A DNA stretch of 64,000 bases. Origin: Epiperipatus broadwayi. Its lineage: Eukaryota; Onychophora; Udeonychophora; Euonychophora; Peripatidae. Positions 1 through 12,949 of the stretch are shown here, in pieces (within the stretch, counting starts at the first letter, position 1; each line of letters starts with the position of its first letter). Below the pieces are notes generated by a model. The model ran no database searches and had not been told where the DNA came from. It saw only the letters and a list, made by a program, of their open reading frames with translations. The stretch spans positions 1,509,001-1,573,000 of the forward strand of contig JAQFVV010006342.1 of NCBI GenBank assembly GCA_028023455.1, given 5' to 3'. The position numbers and the translations under genes were made by a program.

Positions 1-1590
1 AGGAGACTGCTGAAATGATGCATTAGATCTAAAGATCTAGATGCAGTGCTCTCAGACCCAAGGTTTCTTACTAATGAAAGCCATGAGCTAGAAACTATTC
101 TGAAGATATTGGATGGGTAGGCATTAGATAAAGATTTGCTGCTCTAACCTTTTAGCATCCATTGATTATTATGATTTGCACTAGATGGCACTATATGTAT
201 GAAGAAAGTTGTTACTGTGTACTATTTTGAAAATATAATCTTTAACATGTTTGAACAAAAAATACATTACTAGACTTGGTTTATAACATTTGAATTATGA
301 TATAATTATATATTATTGTATAAAGTGTGAACCTAAATGCATGACATGTTTATTTTATTGAGAGAAAATCTACAAGATAATCAACAAAAAATATATGCAT
401 CTCTGGAACAAATTATCTCCTACATTTGATGGGGAAAGTTTTCAAAATATTCATTCCGTTTGCCAACTTTTTGTTACTTTTTTTATCAGAGCTAAAATGA
501 ATAAAAATTTATAAAAAAAATGTCAAAACCAAAAATAAAAATGATAATGTTTATATTTTTAAAATACTTACATTACAAAAAAAGTGGAATAATTAAAGTC
601 ATAACATAATAAAGATCAGGGATGGCTAATCTAATGATGTATGCATTAAATGTCACATATTTTAGGACTAAATTTGATGCATTGGAATCTGATCATATTA
701 TTAAAAAGTAAGATTATATCTTTATAAAGTAATACTGTAATCCAAAAAAAAATTTATTGCTACTTAGGAAAAACAAAATTATTTATAATACTTCATTCAT
801 ATACACTTTAATGCAAGTAATTTTCTTAAACTTCTTTATTTTCTTACAGTTTCGACTGTCCAGCAGTCTTCATCAGAGCTCTATCTTCTTTACAGTTTTA
901 AACAAAATTATAACAAAAGTTCAAATTCACAAACTAAAAAAAAATTACTCCACATTTATTCTATAAGTATATGTTTATAAGTATCCTTGATGTATCTAAT
1001 CCAGTGTAAGTTCTTCACTGCTTTTAACTTTCATTTTGTTATTTACAAAAATTATTGTCATCATGAAACAAAATACAATCACATCTGACTGATTCAGATT
1101 TGAAACATTCTGCTGCTTTCCGTTACATGCTTAAACAATAATGGAGCTGTAATATACAGCATGTTATAGATAAGCAATACTTGACATCTTGTTGTAATAT
1201 AATAATATATTATGAATAATAATTAAAATTTAAATATCGCTTACTGTAATGAGAGTTATTATTGCAATTTGATTTACAAGTGTCACACTTCCTGCACTCA
1301 TAGCTTTGACTCGATTTGAGTTTATTTTACTTTCACCAGATCTTTTAATAGTTGGACTTAAAAGGAGATTGCCTTGACAAGATATTGAGATTGTTATTGA
1401 GATTAGGATTGCCCAAGTGTTAATTGATTTTAATGATTAAATATAGTAAGGCAAAACGTTATGGTGCTTATGACTTCATGAATGAAACATTTGGTGCTTT
1501 ACGGCAAAATGTAAGTCATCCTTGTAAAAGTTATGAAATGCAGTGGGAAGCTGAAGATTCATTATAATTGAGCATATAAACTATATGAAT
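1..1590. other. AT-rich non-coding stretch
   Basis: No supported gene. The short open frames here are low-complexity and lack any family signature. The only structured part is the hammerhead-like core on the minus strand near 850-876, listed separately. Confidence 0.6.
850..876 (-). other. Hammerhead-like core motif (probably degenerate)
   Basis: Read on the minus strand, CTGATGA (876-870) is followed by one A, a perfect 5-bp hairpin GACTG/CAGTC with loop CTGGA (868-854), then GAAA (853-850) and C. This is the order of the hammerhead ribozyme core: CUGAUGA, stem II, GAAA. Convincing stems I and III are not visible in the flanks, and the extra A before stem II is not canonical. It is most likely a remnant of a repeat that once carried the motif. 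An active ribozyme is unlikely. Confidence 0.35.
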
Positions 1591-1684
1591 AGTCAAGCAT
1601 TGGTGGTCGAGAGATCAGCGACAGCAGCTTTACAAGCAGTTGTCCCGGGTTAGCGGGTTCGTTTCCCAGCTAATGCTATGACAC
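1591..1684 (+). repeat. tRNA-derived SINE head (copy 1)
   Basis: The segment resembles a tRNA gene: an A-box-like start (TGGTGGTCGAGAGATCAGC) and a B-box-like block (GCGGGTTCGTTTCCC). It shares the 5' start AGTCAAGCATTGGTGG and the 3' end AATGC-ATGACA with two minus-strand copies at 38722-38811 and 44357-44444. All three are about 90 bp, so only the tRNA-like head is recognisable. It is unlikely to be a working tRNA gene, since the acceptor stem does not close cleanly. Confidence 0.6.
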
Positions 1685-3612
1685 ATGAGAAAAAAACTAT
1701 ATGAATAAAGAGAATTTATAAAACCAAAAGAACTATGTTTATGCAATTTCATGTGAAATCTCAAATCTACATTTTTTTGCATGAATGTCATACTTTTTGA
1801 ACTTCTACCAAACTTTGATATCAATTCGTTTTCGTTATCTTTTCAACAATTTTTTTATTTTCAATACTAAATAATATTAATCACATGACTTTATGACTTG
1901 GGAGTTTATTAAGAACATTAGTACAAGCATCAGAGTTCACCTATCTATGACTGCCCCAAAGAAAGTGAGGAGTTTTATAATTGTATTGAGGCATAATAAA
2001 AGACTAATACTACATTAATTGGAAAATGTATTTACAACATATATGTTAGAATTTCATTTCACAGATTAATATGCTTAATGCATAAAACATGCATTTCAAA
2101 ATTTATGATTCATTGTGTTCACATTTGTAAAGATGGAATCTAATAGATCTTATTACAAATATCTGTTTCATAACTTTTTCTCAAGATTGATGTAATCAGA
2201 ATCTGTTAAGTCTAGTTAAATTGACATTTCTATGCTAATAGTATAATACATTTCCAGAAGTTTTAAAATATAGTGGGAAACTTTTCAAATTGTTGCTTTT
2301 ATTACCAATAGATACACATTTGTTTACAATTTCCCAATGCAAACTATGCAATTTGTTAGCATACACAAGGTTGCTTCAAAATCAATGGTCGACACTTTAT
2401 TCTACCACTTTCTGAGAATGTGATCATCAAAAAAATTTCCGACAAATATCAAAACAGGGATAGACAATCATATTAAAATAAATTAATTCTTCAAAACCAA
2501 ATTGTCCATTAATGTTACAATATTCAAGTTTTTTGGAACACTATGTAGATCCCTTTGCCTTTGTCAGAGAAATATAAGAAATGATGATGGTCTCAGTAGT
2601 TAATGAATTATCAAAATGATTCACTTGTCTTGAAATAATAATCTAGCAATTAATTCTATCACATTAAAGGATAGCCAATCAAAATGTAAAACCATTTTCA
2701 TCTTTTTTATGCACAGATTAACCATAAGGTTATAGAGTTAGAAATAACTATTAGGATAAAAAACTTGGGGTACACAAATATGTAACAATCATGACTATAC
2801 AAACTGTAATATATTAAAGTTTCTTATAGGAAGTTGATATTGCCAAGAGAGATACCTTACGAAAGTGATACTCAACTAAGTTCATGTTAAAAGTTGTTTA
2901 GCAGCATATGAATTTCTTCCCCCGTCATACAGCCATGTGACTGTTAATTAATTTGTAGGATTTAGATTTCTAATAAATAGGAATTGTACAGAACTGTGAA
3001 CTAGATCAACAAGGCTATCTGCCCTAGTCAGTAGTAAAAGACTATTTCTATACTATACAGAGTCGAATTAAATTAGCTTTTAAAAATGATGGTTTATTAG
3101 AAGCAATTCTGTTTATAAGAACAAGTTGATCCTAAAAATGAGAAACCAGGTTTTGTTTTACAGAATTTTTATAATTTATTTGTTTATGTCCTATCATCTC
3201 TTTAAAAAAAAAATTGTAAATATTGTTTTTTGTTTCATGTTACTTAATTCATTATAACTTTAGTCCTAGCCTTTAAATCGAAACTTTAACAAGTAAATGT
3301 GCTAAAATGTAAAATTATAATTGATGGTGGTACTGATAAAACATCTTATATGTTGATACTATAAATCAATATAGAAAATATATAATCCAATTTTATATAA
3401 AAAAAGTTGGAGCAGTCAAAGTCAAGTTTTGTGAATAGACCTTAATTCGCCCTGCTATAACTTCCCTGCCACATATGTGTCCCTATTTTTCTTGATTCTA
3501 CAACTCAAGCAGGTATTACACATAAGTTCCAGTGAAAAATTTTGTTTCTTAATATATTGTCTGCCAATGACAATAAATTTGTTATGCAAAGCTTTTTTCC
3601 AGACATCACATG
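1685..3612. other. AT-rich non-coding stretch
   Basis: I see no gene, no repeat with visible ends and no long open frame here. Confidence 0.55.
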
Positions 3613-4332
3613 AATATATATATATATGTATGTTATGGTTGAAGTGATTAGTCGGTTTGTATTAATAATTACTGGTTATTATTAATAATAACCAAATAAG
3701 ATGTTCAAAGTGATTAATTTTAAAAAATATATCACATGAACTGGTAGTTATTAATAATTCCCTACTGTCAATGGTAAATTTAATAAATTTCAATATCGTT
3801 AGCAACTCTATGCGAGGAATGAATTTTAAGTCTGCAAAGAAACTTTTATTTCAATTAATGATGTTACAGATATGGAAATAAGTTTAAGAAAGTGTGCTCA
3901 CTGGAATTCCAACATTGCAACTCATATCACTGCAAATATAAAAAATCAAAAATTCTTTGCAATTCTAAATGCCACAAAACCTCTTCCTGCAAAAATAAAT
4001 ACTATTGCAGTGTTATTTTATATATAGTTTTGTAATTGTTTGTAATTTTATAAAAATACAAAACTATTTTCTAATTAAAGTTTTCCTCTTGTTATAATTT
4101 GATCAAAATTTGGTAAATAATACAATAATAAAATAAAAATCATTAAATATTAAAATAATAAATAACAAATAATATATAATATATTTTTATTACATTTACC
4201 AGACGTCGCTGGTAAGTATTAATAATAACTTGGTCAATGTGATTTACATATATTATTTATCAGTTTGACTAAAAGATCCATTAATTATTAATACTTACCG
4301 GATTTATTACAATAAACCGTAACATATATATC
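3613..4332. repeat. Inverted-repeat element (MITE-like), about 0.72 kb
   Basis: The left end (TATATATGTATGTTATGGTT, running into a block with TTAATAATTACTGG) aligns with the reverse complement of the right end (ATATATATGTTACGGTT, then TTAATAATTAATGG) over about 50 bp with mismatches. Inside are further palindromic blocks of ACTGGT plus TATTAATAAT, including the perfect 20-bp palindrome GGTTATTATTAATAATAACC at about 3673-3692, and no coding capacity. It sits at a TA run. The pattern fits a non-autonomous DNA transposon. The family is not recognised. Confidence 0.4.
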
Positions 4333-7300
4333 AATACATATTACACTTTTACTGGTAATTATAAGTGCTTATTAATTTTTAGAAAACAACAGATATAGAA
4401 TGTACTCAATAAGAATTAAAAGAGATTGCTGCAAATTATTAATTATGGATATGCTTTCCAAGTAATCTTTCTTTCGTAACAACGCATTTTTGTGAAAAAA
4501 TAAATAAATAAATAATTTATTTTAATATGCATTAATTTTATAAAACAACTAAAAAAAAATCATTTATAAATGCGGTAAATAAAAAACAAAAACTTAAAAT
4601 AAATAAAAGTAGTGAAAATGTATGACTATATATCATTACAACGTGTCATAGAGTTATTAAGAATTAAAATACAGGAAGCAAATTATTAAAATAATCCAGA
4701 CACAGCAAACAAAATGACACAATGCTTCAAGTGGTATTATTCTCATCTCATCTTCAAGGATTACTATTTTGTGACAATCCTAGTACATTAATTGAACCTA
4801 TGACCTTTTAAAGTGATGCATTAATCAAATAGTCTAGTTGGTTAGAGATTCATCTTAAATTGCAATATTCACAAATTAAATATCATGGTCAGTCTTATTG
4901 TAGCTTCAATCTGATCTTGATAAGGACAAGTTGATTATTTGAGGTAAACTGAGGAATAGGATCAGTTCGTTAAAGATACCACATAGAGAAAATGATCAAA
5001 TTTGTTTTTTAAAACAAAACTTTTATTATAAAATTTTCATATATAATAAAAAGCCTAAGTTTGCCATTTAGAAAAAGTTGACACCCAAACCAATATGGTG
5101 GGCAATATATTAAATCTAAATGCAGAATAGCACAGTGAGTGATATTTATCTATCATGTGGTCTCTTAATGTTGGGTCACATTTGAACATCAAACTGGCAG
5201 ACAGCCTAAAATATTCATTCAAATAAATGTTTTTAATCCAAATTTTTAATTCTTGAACTTATTTCCTCTCACTATTAGATTAAAATGCTTTAGATGCATT
5301 GATAAAACATATTTATCACCTTGTAAATACTGCCATTATGATTGAAATGAATAAAGATATCTATAATTCAAGTATGAGATAACAGATTTAGTTGAAAATT
5401 ATACATTTTTACTATAGTCTTTCACTATCAAAATAATTTAATGCTATATGTATCATAACAACAAATCATCGAATACTCAGCTTAAACAAAATAAGTCAAA
5501 AACAACTTTACACTTTATTGATCTCCAGTGTAAACTTGAATAATCAGTAATTACCAGTTGCATTTAAAATTCCTATGCATCTATCCTCAGACCCATTTCT
5601 AATTTTTACTTTATCATTGGTGTCTGGAATTCAAAGAAGAAATGCAAATACACATCCAACAACCAGATAGGAAAAAGGGATATTATAATTAATGGAGAAA
5701 TGAAGCTAGTAAATATATATAGCTACTGAACCAGTTTTGGGTTCAAAATATTAAGCTGATTTTAATTTCAAATGTTTAGCTTCACAAATAAAGTGGAGTT
5801 GAATGTGTTTATACATTGCATATCTGCATTTCTTTCAACTTTGAATCCCATCTTCTCTGATAAAGGCAAAATTCAAAATACTATTCTGATTATGATAGTC
5901 AAAAATATTAAGAATGGGGATTTTATATGCATGTAGTAATCAGTGATTATTCAAGCTTACACCAGATGGCAGTATAATGAAAAGTTGTTTTTGTTTTGGG
6001 AAAACTTAGAGTGGGGAATGGAAATGGAAGGTAAAGTGGTTAACAGGTTTCTCTGGGCATAGTTGCTGAGAGATTCCTGACTCCGTTTAAGGATGAGTCA
6101 CAGTGCATCACATCACCTCACATGTTTATGCTATATATAAAAATACTTCACTAAAAATTAAAGAGTTTAAAAATAGAATTTCAAAAGTGCTATGCAGAAG
6201 AGTTGTAGCCCTATAAAAACAAAATTCTTCATTTTATTCATCTATTATTTATATCTGTGAGCTTTGGTCAAGTAGTAAAATTGCAACTGCAATATTCTTG
6301 TATCAATTTTCAAACAAGGAAATTTTAAAATAAAATTAAAAATATGGTATTTACATATTATCTCATTTCCCAAGTTTGTCAGTCTTTTTTTTTTAATTAT
6401 ACAGTTTCAAAGGCATACAAGTATTTGTTTATTTTTATTTTTTTAAATTTTTTTTAAAAACAAATATGTAGTAGTTGTTAAGTTTAATAAAATTTATAAA
6501 TTCTATTCAGAAGGTTTATTTCAATTTTTTTTAAAATTTATATTGTATTACCAATTGAATTAAAGCCTTGTGTTTACCTGGTATTTTAATACTTAGATAA
6601 AATCCCCCCCCCCTCCAACTCACTGGCTGAAGAACTGACCATACAAGTAAATAAACGTGAATTCTGTTTTACTTTATTAAATGAAAATATATTTATAGTA
6701 TATGAAGTATTGAATGAATTTCTTTTTGTTTAAAATTAGTAACAAATGAATATAAAGTATTTCTGAAAATTTCAAATATATTAATAGCAAAATTTTAATT
6801 ACGAAATGAAAACTATTTTTTTAAAGTTAATAATTACTTTTAATTAATTTCTATTTGAATCTCTTGAATGTTTTTTTTCTTTTTTAAAAAAAAAAATCAA
6901 ATATGAAAAAGAAAATGACATTCTGGAATTTATTTATTCTGTTAGAATAAAATCTGAAAATTTGATTTTGTTTTATAAAATTAAATAAATAAATGAGAAG
7001 TATATATAAGCAAACCTAGAGTAGATATATTGTTCAATCATCATATCATCAAATAAATGAACAATCGTATTGCAATCTATATATTTCAAGAACAACTCTA
7101 ATCAGCTACTTAAAGTACTACCAATCATCTCAGGAATATAACCATTCTTCCTATATTAATTAATAGTAAAGTTGCCAATAAGTCAGTCTATTTTAGTAAG
7201 GCAAATATTACACAAGACAAAATCATAAACTTATTTCATTAATTAAATATTAGAATAATAAATGAAATATCTAAATATACATTAAAAATATATCAATCAC

Positions 7301-7427
7301 AAAACATATAATATGGACTTTTTTATATTAATAATGTTAAATCAGCCAATTTGATATTAAAATATCAATATCGATATTTAATTCAAAGACAGTATGTAAT
7401 TTTCTTATACGGAATGTTTCTTGTATA
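4333..7427. other. AT-rich non-coding stretch
   Basis: No gene seen. A run of ten C at about 6604-6613 stands out. Similar runs recur at 16492, 18538, 30303 and 36890. Confidence 0.55.
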
Positions 7428-7590
7428 TGTAAGAGGGATTTGAACTTAGGATTTTAAAGTTTATTCATCCTCCACTCGATGGAGATCATATATCGTTTTC
7501 ACATGTGTGTGGTCATGTGTATTGGTTGCTTGAGATGGAATGGAAGATAAATAGACTGAAATGTCCTGAGTTCAAATCCCTCTAATTACA
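7428..7590. repeat. Foldback repeat with B-box-like ends
   Basis: Two arms of about 47-50 bp (7428-7474 and 7541-7590) are inverted copies with some mismatches, and the outer ends are TGTAA and TTACA. Each arm carries a tRNA B-box-like block (AGAGGGATTTGAACTTAGG; right arm CCTGAGTTCAAATCCCTCT) pointing outward. The loop of about 66 bp is not coding. The arm sequence loosely resembles the foldback at 54165-54394, which also ends in a B-box-like block. It is probably an inverted dimer of a tRNA-derived short repeat. Confidence 0.5.
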
Positions 7591-10500
7591 ATATTGATAT
7601 TCTTTTTTTTTTAGCTACAAAATCTATTTTTTTATTGCTGTCAAAAATACATTATTTCATTAAACATACTTTGAACACTTGTTACTACAATTCTAGTTGC
7701 ACAAATTATAAATGTTCAGATTGTAGATAAATTTTGAGACACCTGTATAATATAAAACTTCAGATAAAATAGAGTTATATACTGGATTGTTTTTATCATC
7801 TAGCTGAAGTTAAAGATATTTTAAAAAATTCTAGCTTTATTTATACTTTTTCCAAATTGTTGTAATAACACTTGGATTACTTAACATTTAAACTAGATAA
7901 TGAGCATAGACGAACATATAATTACAAATCACAAGCTTTCACATAAACATGAACTAAAATATAGTTTCAAATTAATAAAACTTTATTTCAAAAATATATT
8001 AAAAGTAAATATGCTGTTTAAAAACAAATTAAAAGTACTATAAATAATATATACATTAAATGATAAATGAATTGCATTTGCACTAATGTTAGACATAAAA
8101 AAAGTAAAATACATATGTATGCAAAGTGTATTATCTAATCCTAAATAGTGATCCACAAAAGTTCCAGTAACAAAAATGTCTATAGTATCAGCTCCGATTT
8201 CAACAACTTTACTAATTATTATCTTGATGAATTATATCTTCATCCTGAGATTTATAATATGTAGGACAAACAATTGGATTATATTGTGTATCTGCAGAAA
8301 TAGAATACTAAGAAATCAAACATGTTAATGAAACAACTTCAATAATTACAACTTCGTTTATTTGAATGATTTAAATTATTCAAAAACAATTGCTTTACAT
8401 TTAACAGGACAGACTACAAAACTTCTTTCTGGTTGAATGTATCTGGATCTAATATTGTCAGTTATTGTGACAGCAATTACAAAGTCATATTTGGTGGAGA
8501 AAGTTCATTCTACTTCAATGAAAAAATTATGTTCAGTTCTAATAGTTGAGGCTTACAATATCTGGAATGAAAATTTCACGTTCTAAGGAGATATGATGTA
8601 AAACATTTTTCAAATTGTTAAAGTTTTCTTAAAACAATTACAATAACTTCAATAAAAATGATTACATAACCAAAAAATTTATTTAATAACTGGCCAAAAA
8701 ATTTTCCAGGTACAATATTGATTTTCTTTAAATCTATCTATTACATATATATATATATATATAACAATCTTGAATAGAGCACAAACACTTCTACATTGCA
8801 ATAGCAGATGCTATTTATCAGGTTCATTAGCAAACTTTGGTGAAGAGTTTTTTTTATCTCAACATTCATATTTACATTTCAAAAGCTGCTTCCTGTTTAA
8901 TATAGAGATGCCACCATTTTATATCCCATGATTCATTTTTTTCACCAAGAGTTCATGCGCACCATGCAATGTTTGAAATAGTGTTCAATTTTTTATGCAA
9001 AATACAGTATGCTAAAGATAAATTTTTAATTCCTAATATAGCAATGTACAGTAGAAATTTTTTTTTATAGTACATTATTGTATTGCATTAAAAAAATGTT
9101 AAAATTTAAATATTGCTTATTTAATGAGATTTTTGTCTGCTTTTGTTTTCACCAAAGCATTTAATGTTGGAATTAAGTAGAATATTTTTCAAAAATTAAA
9201 ATCATTTAAAAATGACATCATTTTTTAAATTAATTTTATTGATAAAAATAATTTTTGTAAAAAAATAGAACATCAACTTAAAACTAATTATGGACTCATC
9301 CTGGATGAGTTCTCAAAATTAGGCAAATGGAGAAAACATCTATTTACAGAATGAATGCTGACAAGTTTCTATTGAATATTAATAAAAATTGTCTAGTAAT
9401 TATAGCCAATTCATGATGCATGTGCTAAACTTGATCATTGTTACAGTAATCATGCTGCACTAAGATTTTGGTTATAAGAAAGCTGTATCACAAATGGAAT
9501 ATCCCTACAAAGATTGCTACATATATTAATATGGAGGGGCAGTAGTTAAAAAATTTTGTAATTCCATTCAAAATTTGAATTTAGATAGCATATATGTCAA
9601 ACTAATGCATCAACAGATAAAATTTAGAAAAATAAAAAAATAATTTAACTTAATGAAATGTTATATAAATATAATATCAAGGTTTAAGATTGATATAATT
9701 GTTTTTAATGAGAAAGGTGACTTCAAGACAAAAAAATAAGATAGATGAAAGACAAGTTGAAAAGAAAATCACATGATGTTGAATAGTTATGAGATTTAAT
9801 TTGAACTATTCTATTCTAGAATTTTTAGATGTACTAATGAAAGACTAATGACATTAAAATTTGACAGTACAGTGATACTTATCCATTTTGTCAATGTTTG
9901 TACTTTGACTTGAGATTCAAAAGTTTAGAGAAAACTTTTATTCATTAGATAATATTGCATTAATATCATGAAATAAGAATTTCACTTCTTTAAGATTTTA
10001 ATGTAAATACTGATAGCACTTTCACACCTAATGGTATTATGTATGAATACATAATGGTACTATGCATTAAGTTCTGTGAATTTAAATTATCTGATATTAT
10101 TGAATTTTTTTATAGATTGATTTATATAGTAGCTGGATTGCCTCACATGCTAACACAAAAATGGTGAGCAGAAAAATATCTATAAAAACAGACAAATATG
10201 CTCAATATATATATATATATTATACCACTTATGAGAGTGGTCCAAGTAAGTTACAATTATTCAAAAATAAAAGGGTTTCATAAATAATGCAGAAGTAATA
10301 AAATCAATAAGTTGTCTGTAAATAAGTGAAGAAAAAACAAAGAAAAACATTTCAATTGAAATAAATAAATTTATAAAAGTCTAAAGAGTTTTATTATTAT
10401 TAGTTTAAACTAATGGCACTTCACTAAAAGAAAATAATCTATAAAAGTTTAAAGAGTTTTTAAACTTGTGTATAAACATCATTTATCAGTAAAGGTTACA

Positions 10501-12206
10501 ATTAATTAATTGGAAGGGAGTAGAAAATATAACTTAAAAAAAACTAAAATCTTAAAATATAAATCTTTTACATAAAATAAAAATAACTCTCTCTTCATTC
10601 AATTTAAAGAAAAAGTCTTTTTCCATTATTTGAAAGAAATAAAATATACACGTGTAAAAAGCAAATGATTGTAAAAATAAAGAAGTATAGTAAAATGTGT
10701 GCATGTTGATAAAAAGATATATGAAAGTTAAAAAATTAAAAAACTGGCTCAGCAATGGCTACTAATAAAAAAAAATACACAGACAACAAATTAGCAATAG
10801 CTACCAACAGAAAACAGGATCAAAATGTTATCAAAAAAATATAATCAAAAACAAGGGATGAATTCTAACAGAGCTGGCAGATATAAAAACTAATTAACAA
10901 AGTGATAACAGGTCATCATATAAATAGAGTCAATCAGTTCTTCAATCAGTTGAGTTCACAATCAGATTAAATCAATCAGTTTTACAATCAGTCTTCAGAG
11001 TTAGTGCTTTTTTATGACAATGCAGTGTTAATCATTGTCAGAAACATACAGCCAGACTCTAGCCTTAGTCCAATAAAACATCCAACCTGCCTGGGAAAAG
11101 TGATACATGCCTAATAACTTGAAACTGCCAGAGATATCTAGCTTCCTTTACTTTCTAGTATCATGAAGTAGTAATTATTAAACCTCCACAAAAACCTCCA
11201 ATCCAACCAGTTGCAAAAACTCTCCTGAATCAGCAAACAGAAAAATTTAACATCCAAAATCCTATAGGTAATGAATAACTTTTTTATTCCATTTCTGATA
11301 TTAAAGTAGCCATTGCAATAATTTGAAGTCTCCAGAGTCTGTAAAACAAATGAACTCTATTGCATTCATAAATGAACTATTGATGTGCATGTTTTAAATG
11401 CTTTGTGTTTATTTAATACTTTTGTTATATTATATTGTGTGATTTATTAAGAGTATGTGTAGTTATATATAAAAATCATTGTTTAAATTAATTAAGAATT
11501 TATAGTAGTAGTTTTTCTAAATTATAATAGTAAACATTGAATGCTTATAATTATTTTCATGCTGAATTATATTACTATTGTATATCTTATTATAATATGT
11601 GTGTGCCTAAGGTTATTATAAATCATTGTCTAATTTAATTAAGATTTTAGAAAACTAGTTTAAACTTTACCATAATAAATATTTAGTTAAAATAAATTAT
11701 CTTTAAGCTTAATATTTGTTGGTCAATTCTTTTACCACTAAAAAAAGTAACAGTATATTGTAGTATCTTTTTAATTGAGCTAGTTGGAATATCTTAGGCA
11801 CTGAATTAGTTTGCCATTGTTCAAAGCACATCATTTATCTTTGGGTAACTAACTGGTGCCCAGAGTTTACTCCGAAACAAAAAAGTGCTTTAAATGATAG
11901 GTGTTGAATTCTGCAGCCGGGAAGATCTGCATCCTTCAAATGTGGTCATAGTTATATATTTTTATATATAGCTCTGGCTTGGTCATAGATGCCCTCTGGG
12001 CATTATTCTTTTTCCCCTAAGGGGTCATGGTGATGCAATATTTAAATTGCATTGGTATAGATCAAATGTATAAGTTATAATTGTATCATACTTTTGTATA
12101 AAAGTTTTACAATATTGTTTCACAAGTTATTTTATTTAAAGAGTCAAAGTGCATGTATAGATTTTGTTTTTCCTGCAAGTGATATAAAACACCCCACCCA
12201 GTTCTA
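7591..12206. other. AT-rich non-coding stretch with a CAATCAG cluster
   Basis: No gene is supported. A cluster of five or six CAATCAG motifs lies at about 10930-10998, followed by a stretch of higher GC and, near 11849, TGGTGCCCAGAGTTTACTCC, which looks vaguely like a retroelement primer binding site. This could be an old LTR (about 10.9-11.85 kb), but its ends cannot be defined. TA runs lie at 8744-8762 and 10204-10221. Confidence 0.4.
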
Positions 12207-12385
12207 TATATATATTAATGTAAAATAATACTTATACAGAATTCAAATATAAAATGTTCATAACATATCAATATTTTTATGATATATATGATGTGAAAAT
12301 GGCAAAAGTATATTCAGTACCATTATATTATTAAAATTTTATATTTAAACTCTGTATAAGTATTATTTAATATTAATATCTAAAA
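12207..12385. repeat. Small foldback MITE, about 180 bp
   Basis: The left arm AAATAATACTTATACAGA with the following TTCAAATATAAAAT, and the right arm reverse complement AAATAATACTTATACAGA with GTTTAAATATAAAAT, match over about 35-45 bp. The loop is about 80 bp of AT-rich sequence. Both outer ends read into ATATTAAT. There is no ORF. It is a typical non-autonomous inverted-repeat element of unknown family. Confidence 0.55.
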
Positions 12386-12407
12386 TGGCAGAGTATGGAA
12401 ACATAAT

Positions 12408-12431
12408 TATATATATATATATATATATATC
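12408..12431. repeat. (AT)n microsatellite
   Basis: Uninterrupted AT dinucleotide run. Confidence 0.9.
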
Positions 12432-12949
12432 TTATGAATTATGTTATAATTTTGAGGACCAATGTAAAAATGTTTACATTTACAGACACATATTGGTTGA
12501 CAGACCATAAATTAATACACACCTATGTTAAAATGATGTAATTAATATTAAAATTTTAGAAATTTGATGTTTGATAAACAGATGTAGATGCTGTTACTCA
12601 TTTTAATACTTTCAACATTTATTAATTCTTAAAATAATCAATTGCTAAGATATTGAATTCTCTTTAAAAAACTAATGTGGTTACATGTAACTCTTTTTTT
12701 AAGTTCACCAAGAAAATCCTGAATGATTCTCAGACAATGAATGTATTATTAATGGATTCATTGATATTTAACGTGAGAACTTCTTTACATGAGTAAATAA
12801 TCAAGCAAATATAAACCTGCATAACCACTAAAGGAATGTGCAGGTAAATGGATTAATATATTAAAAAAATATTTTTTTAGTGATTATGATCACTCCAGAT
12901 TAGTTTTTAAGGTGTAAACTTAACATGCAAGCATGAAAACTACCAACCT

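Noticed and set aside
1591-1684. Functional tRNA gene
   Set aside because: The acceptor stem does not close and the same head occurs in two other repeat copies, so it is SINE-derived.
1630-1824. 64-codon minus-strand ORF
   Set aside because: It overlaps the SINE head and has no family-like features.
11849-11870. TGGTGCCCAGAG block as primer binding site of an LTR at about 10.9-11.85 kb
   Set aside because: The match to a tRNA end is weak, no TG start or second repeat copy could be found.
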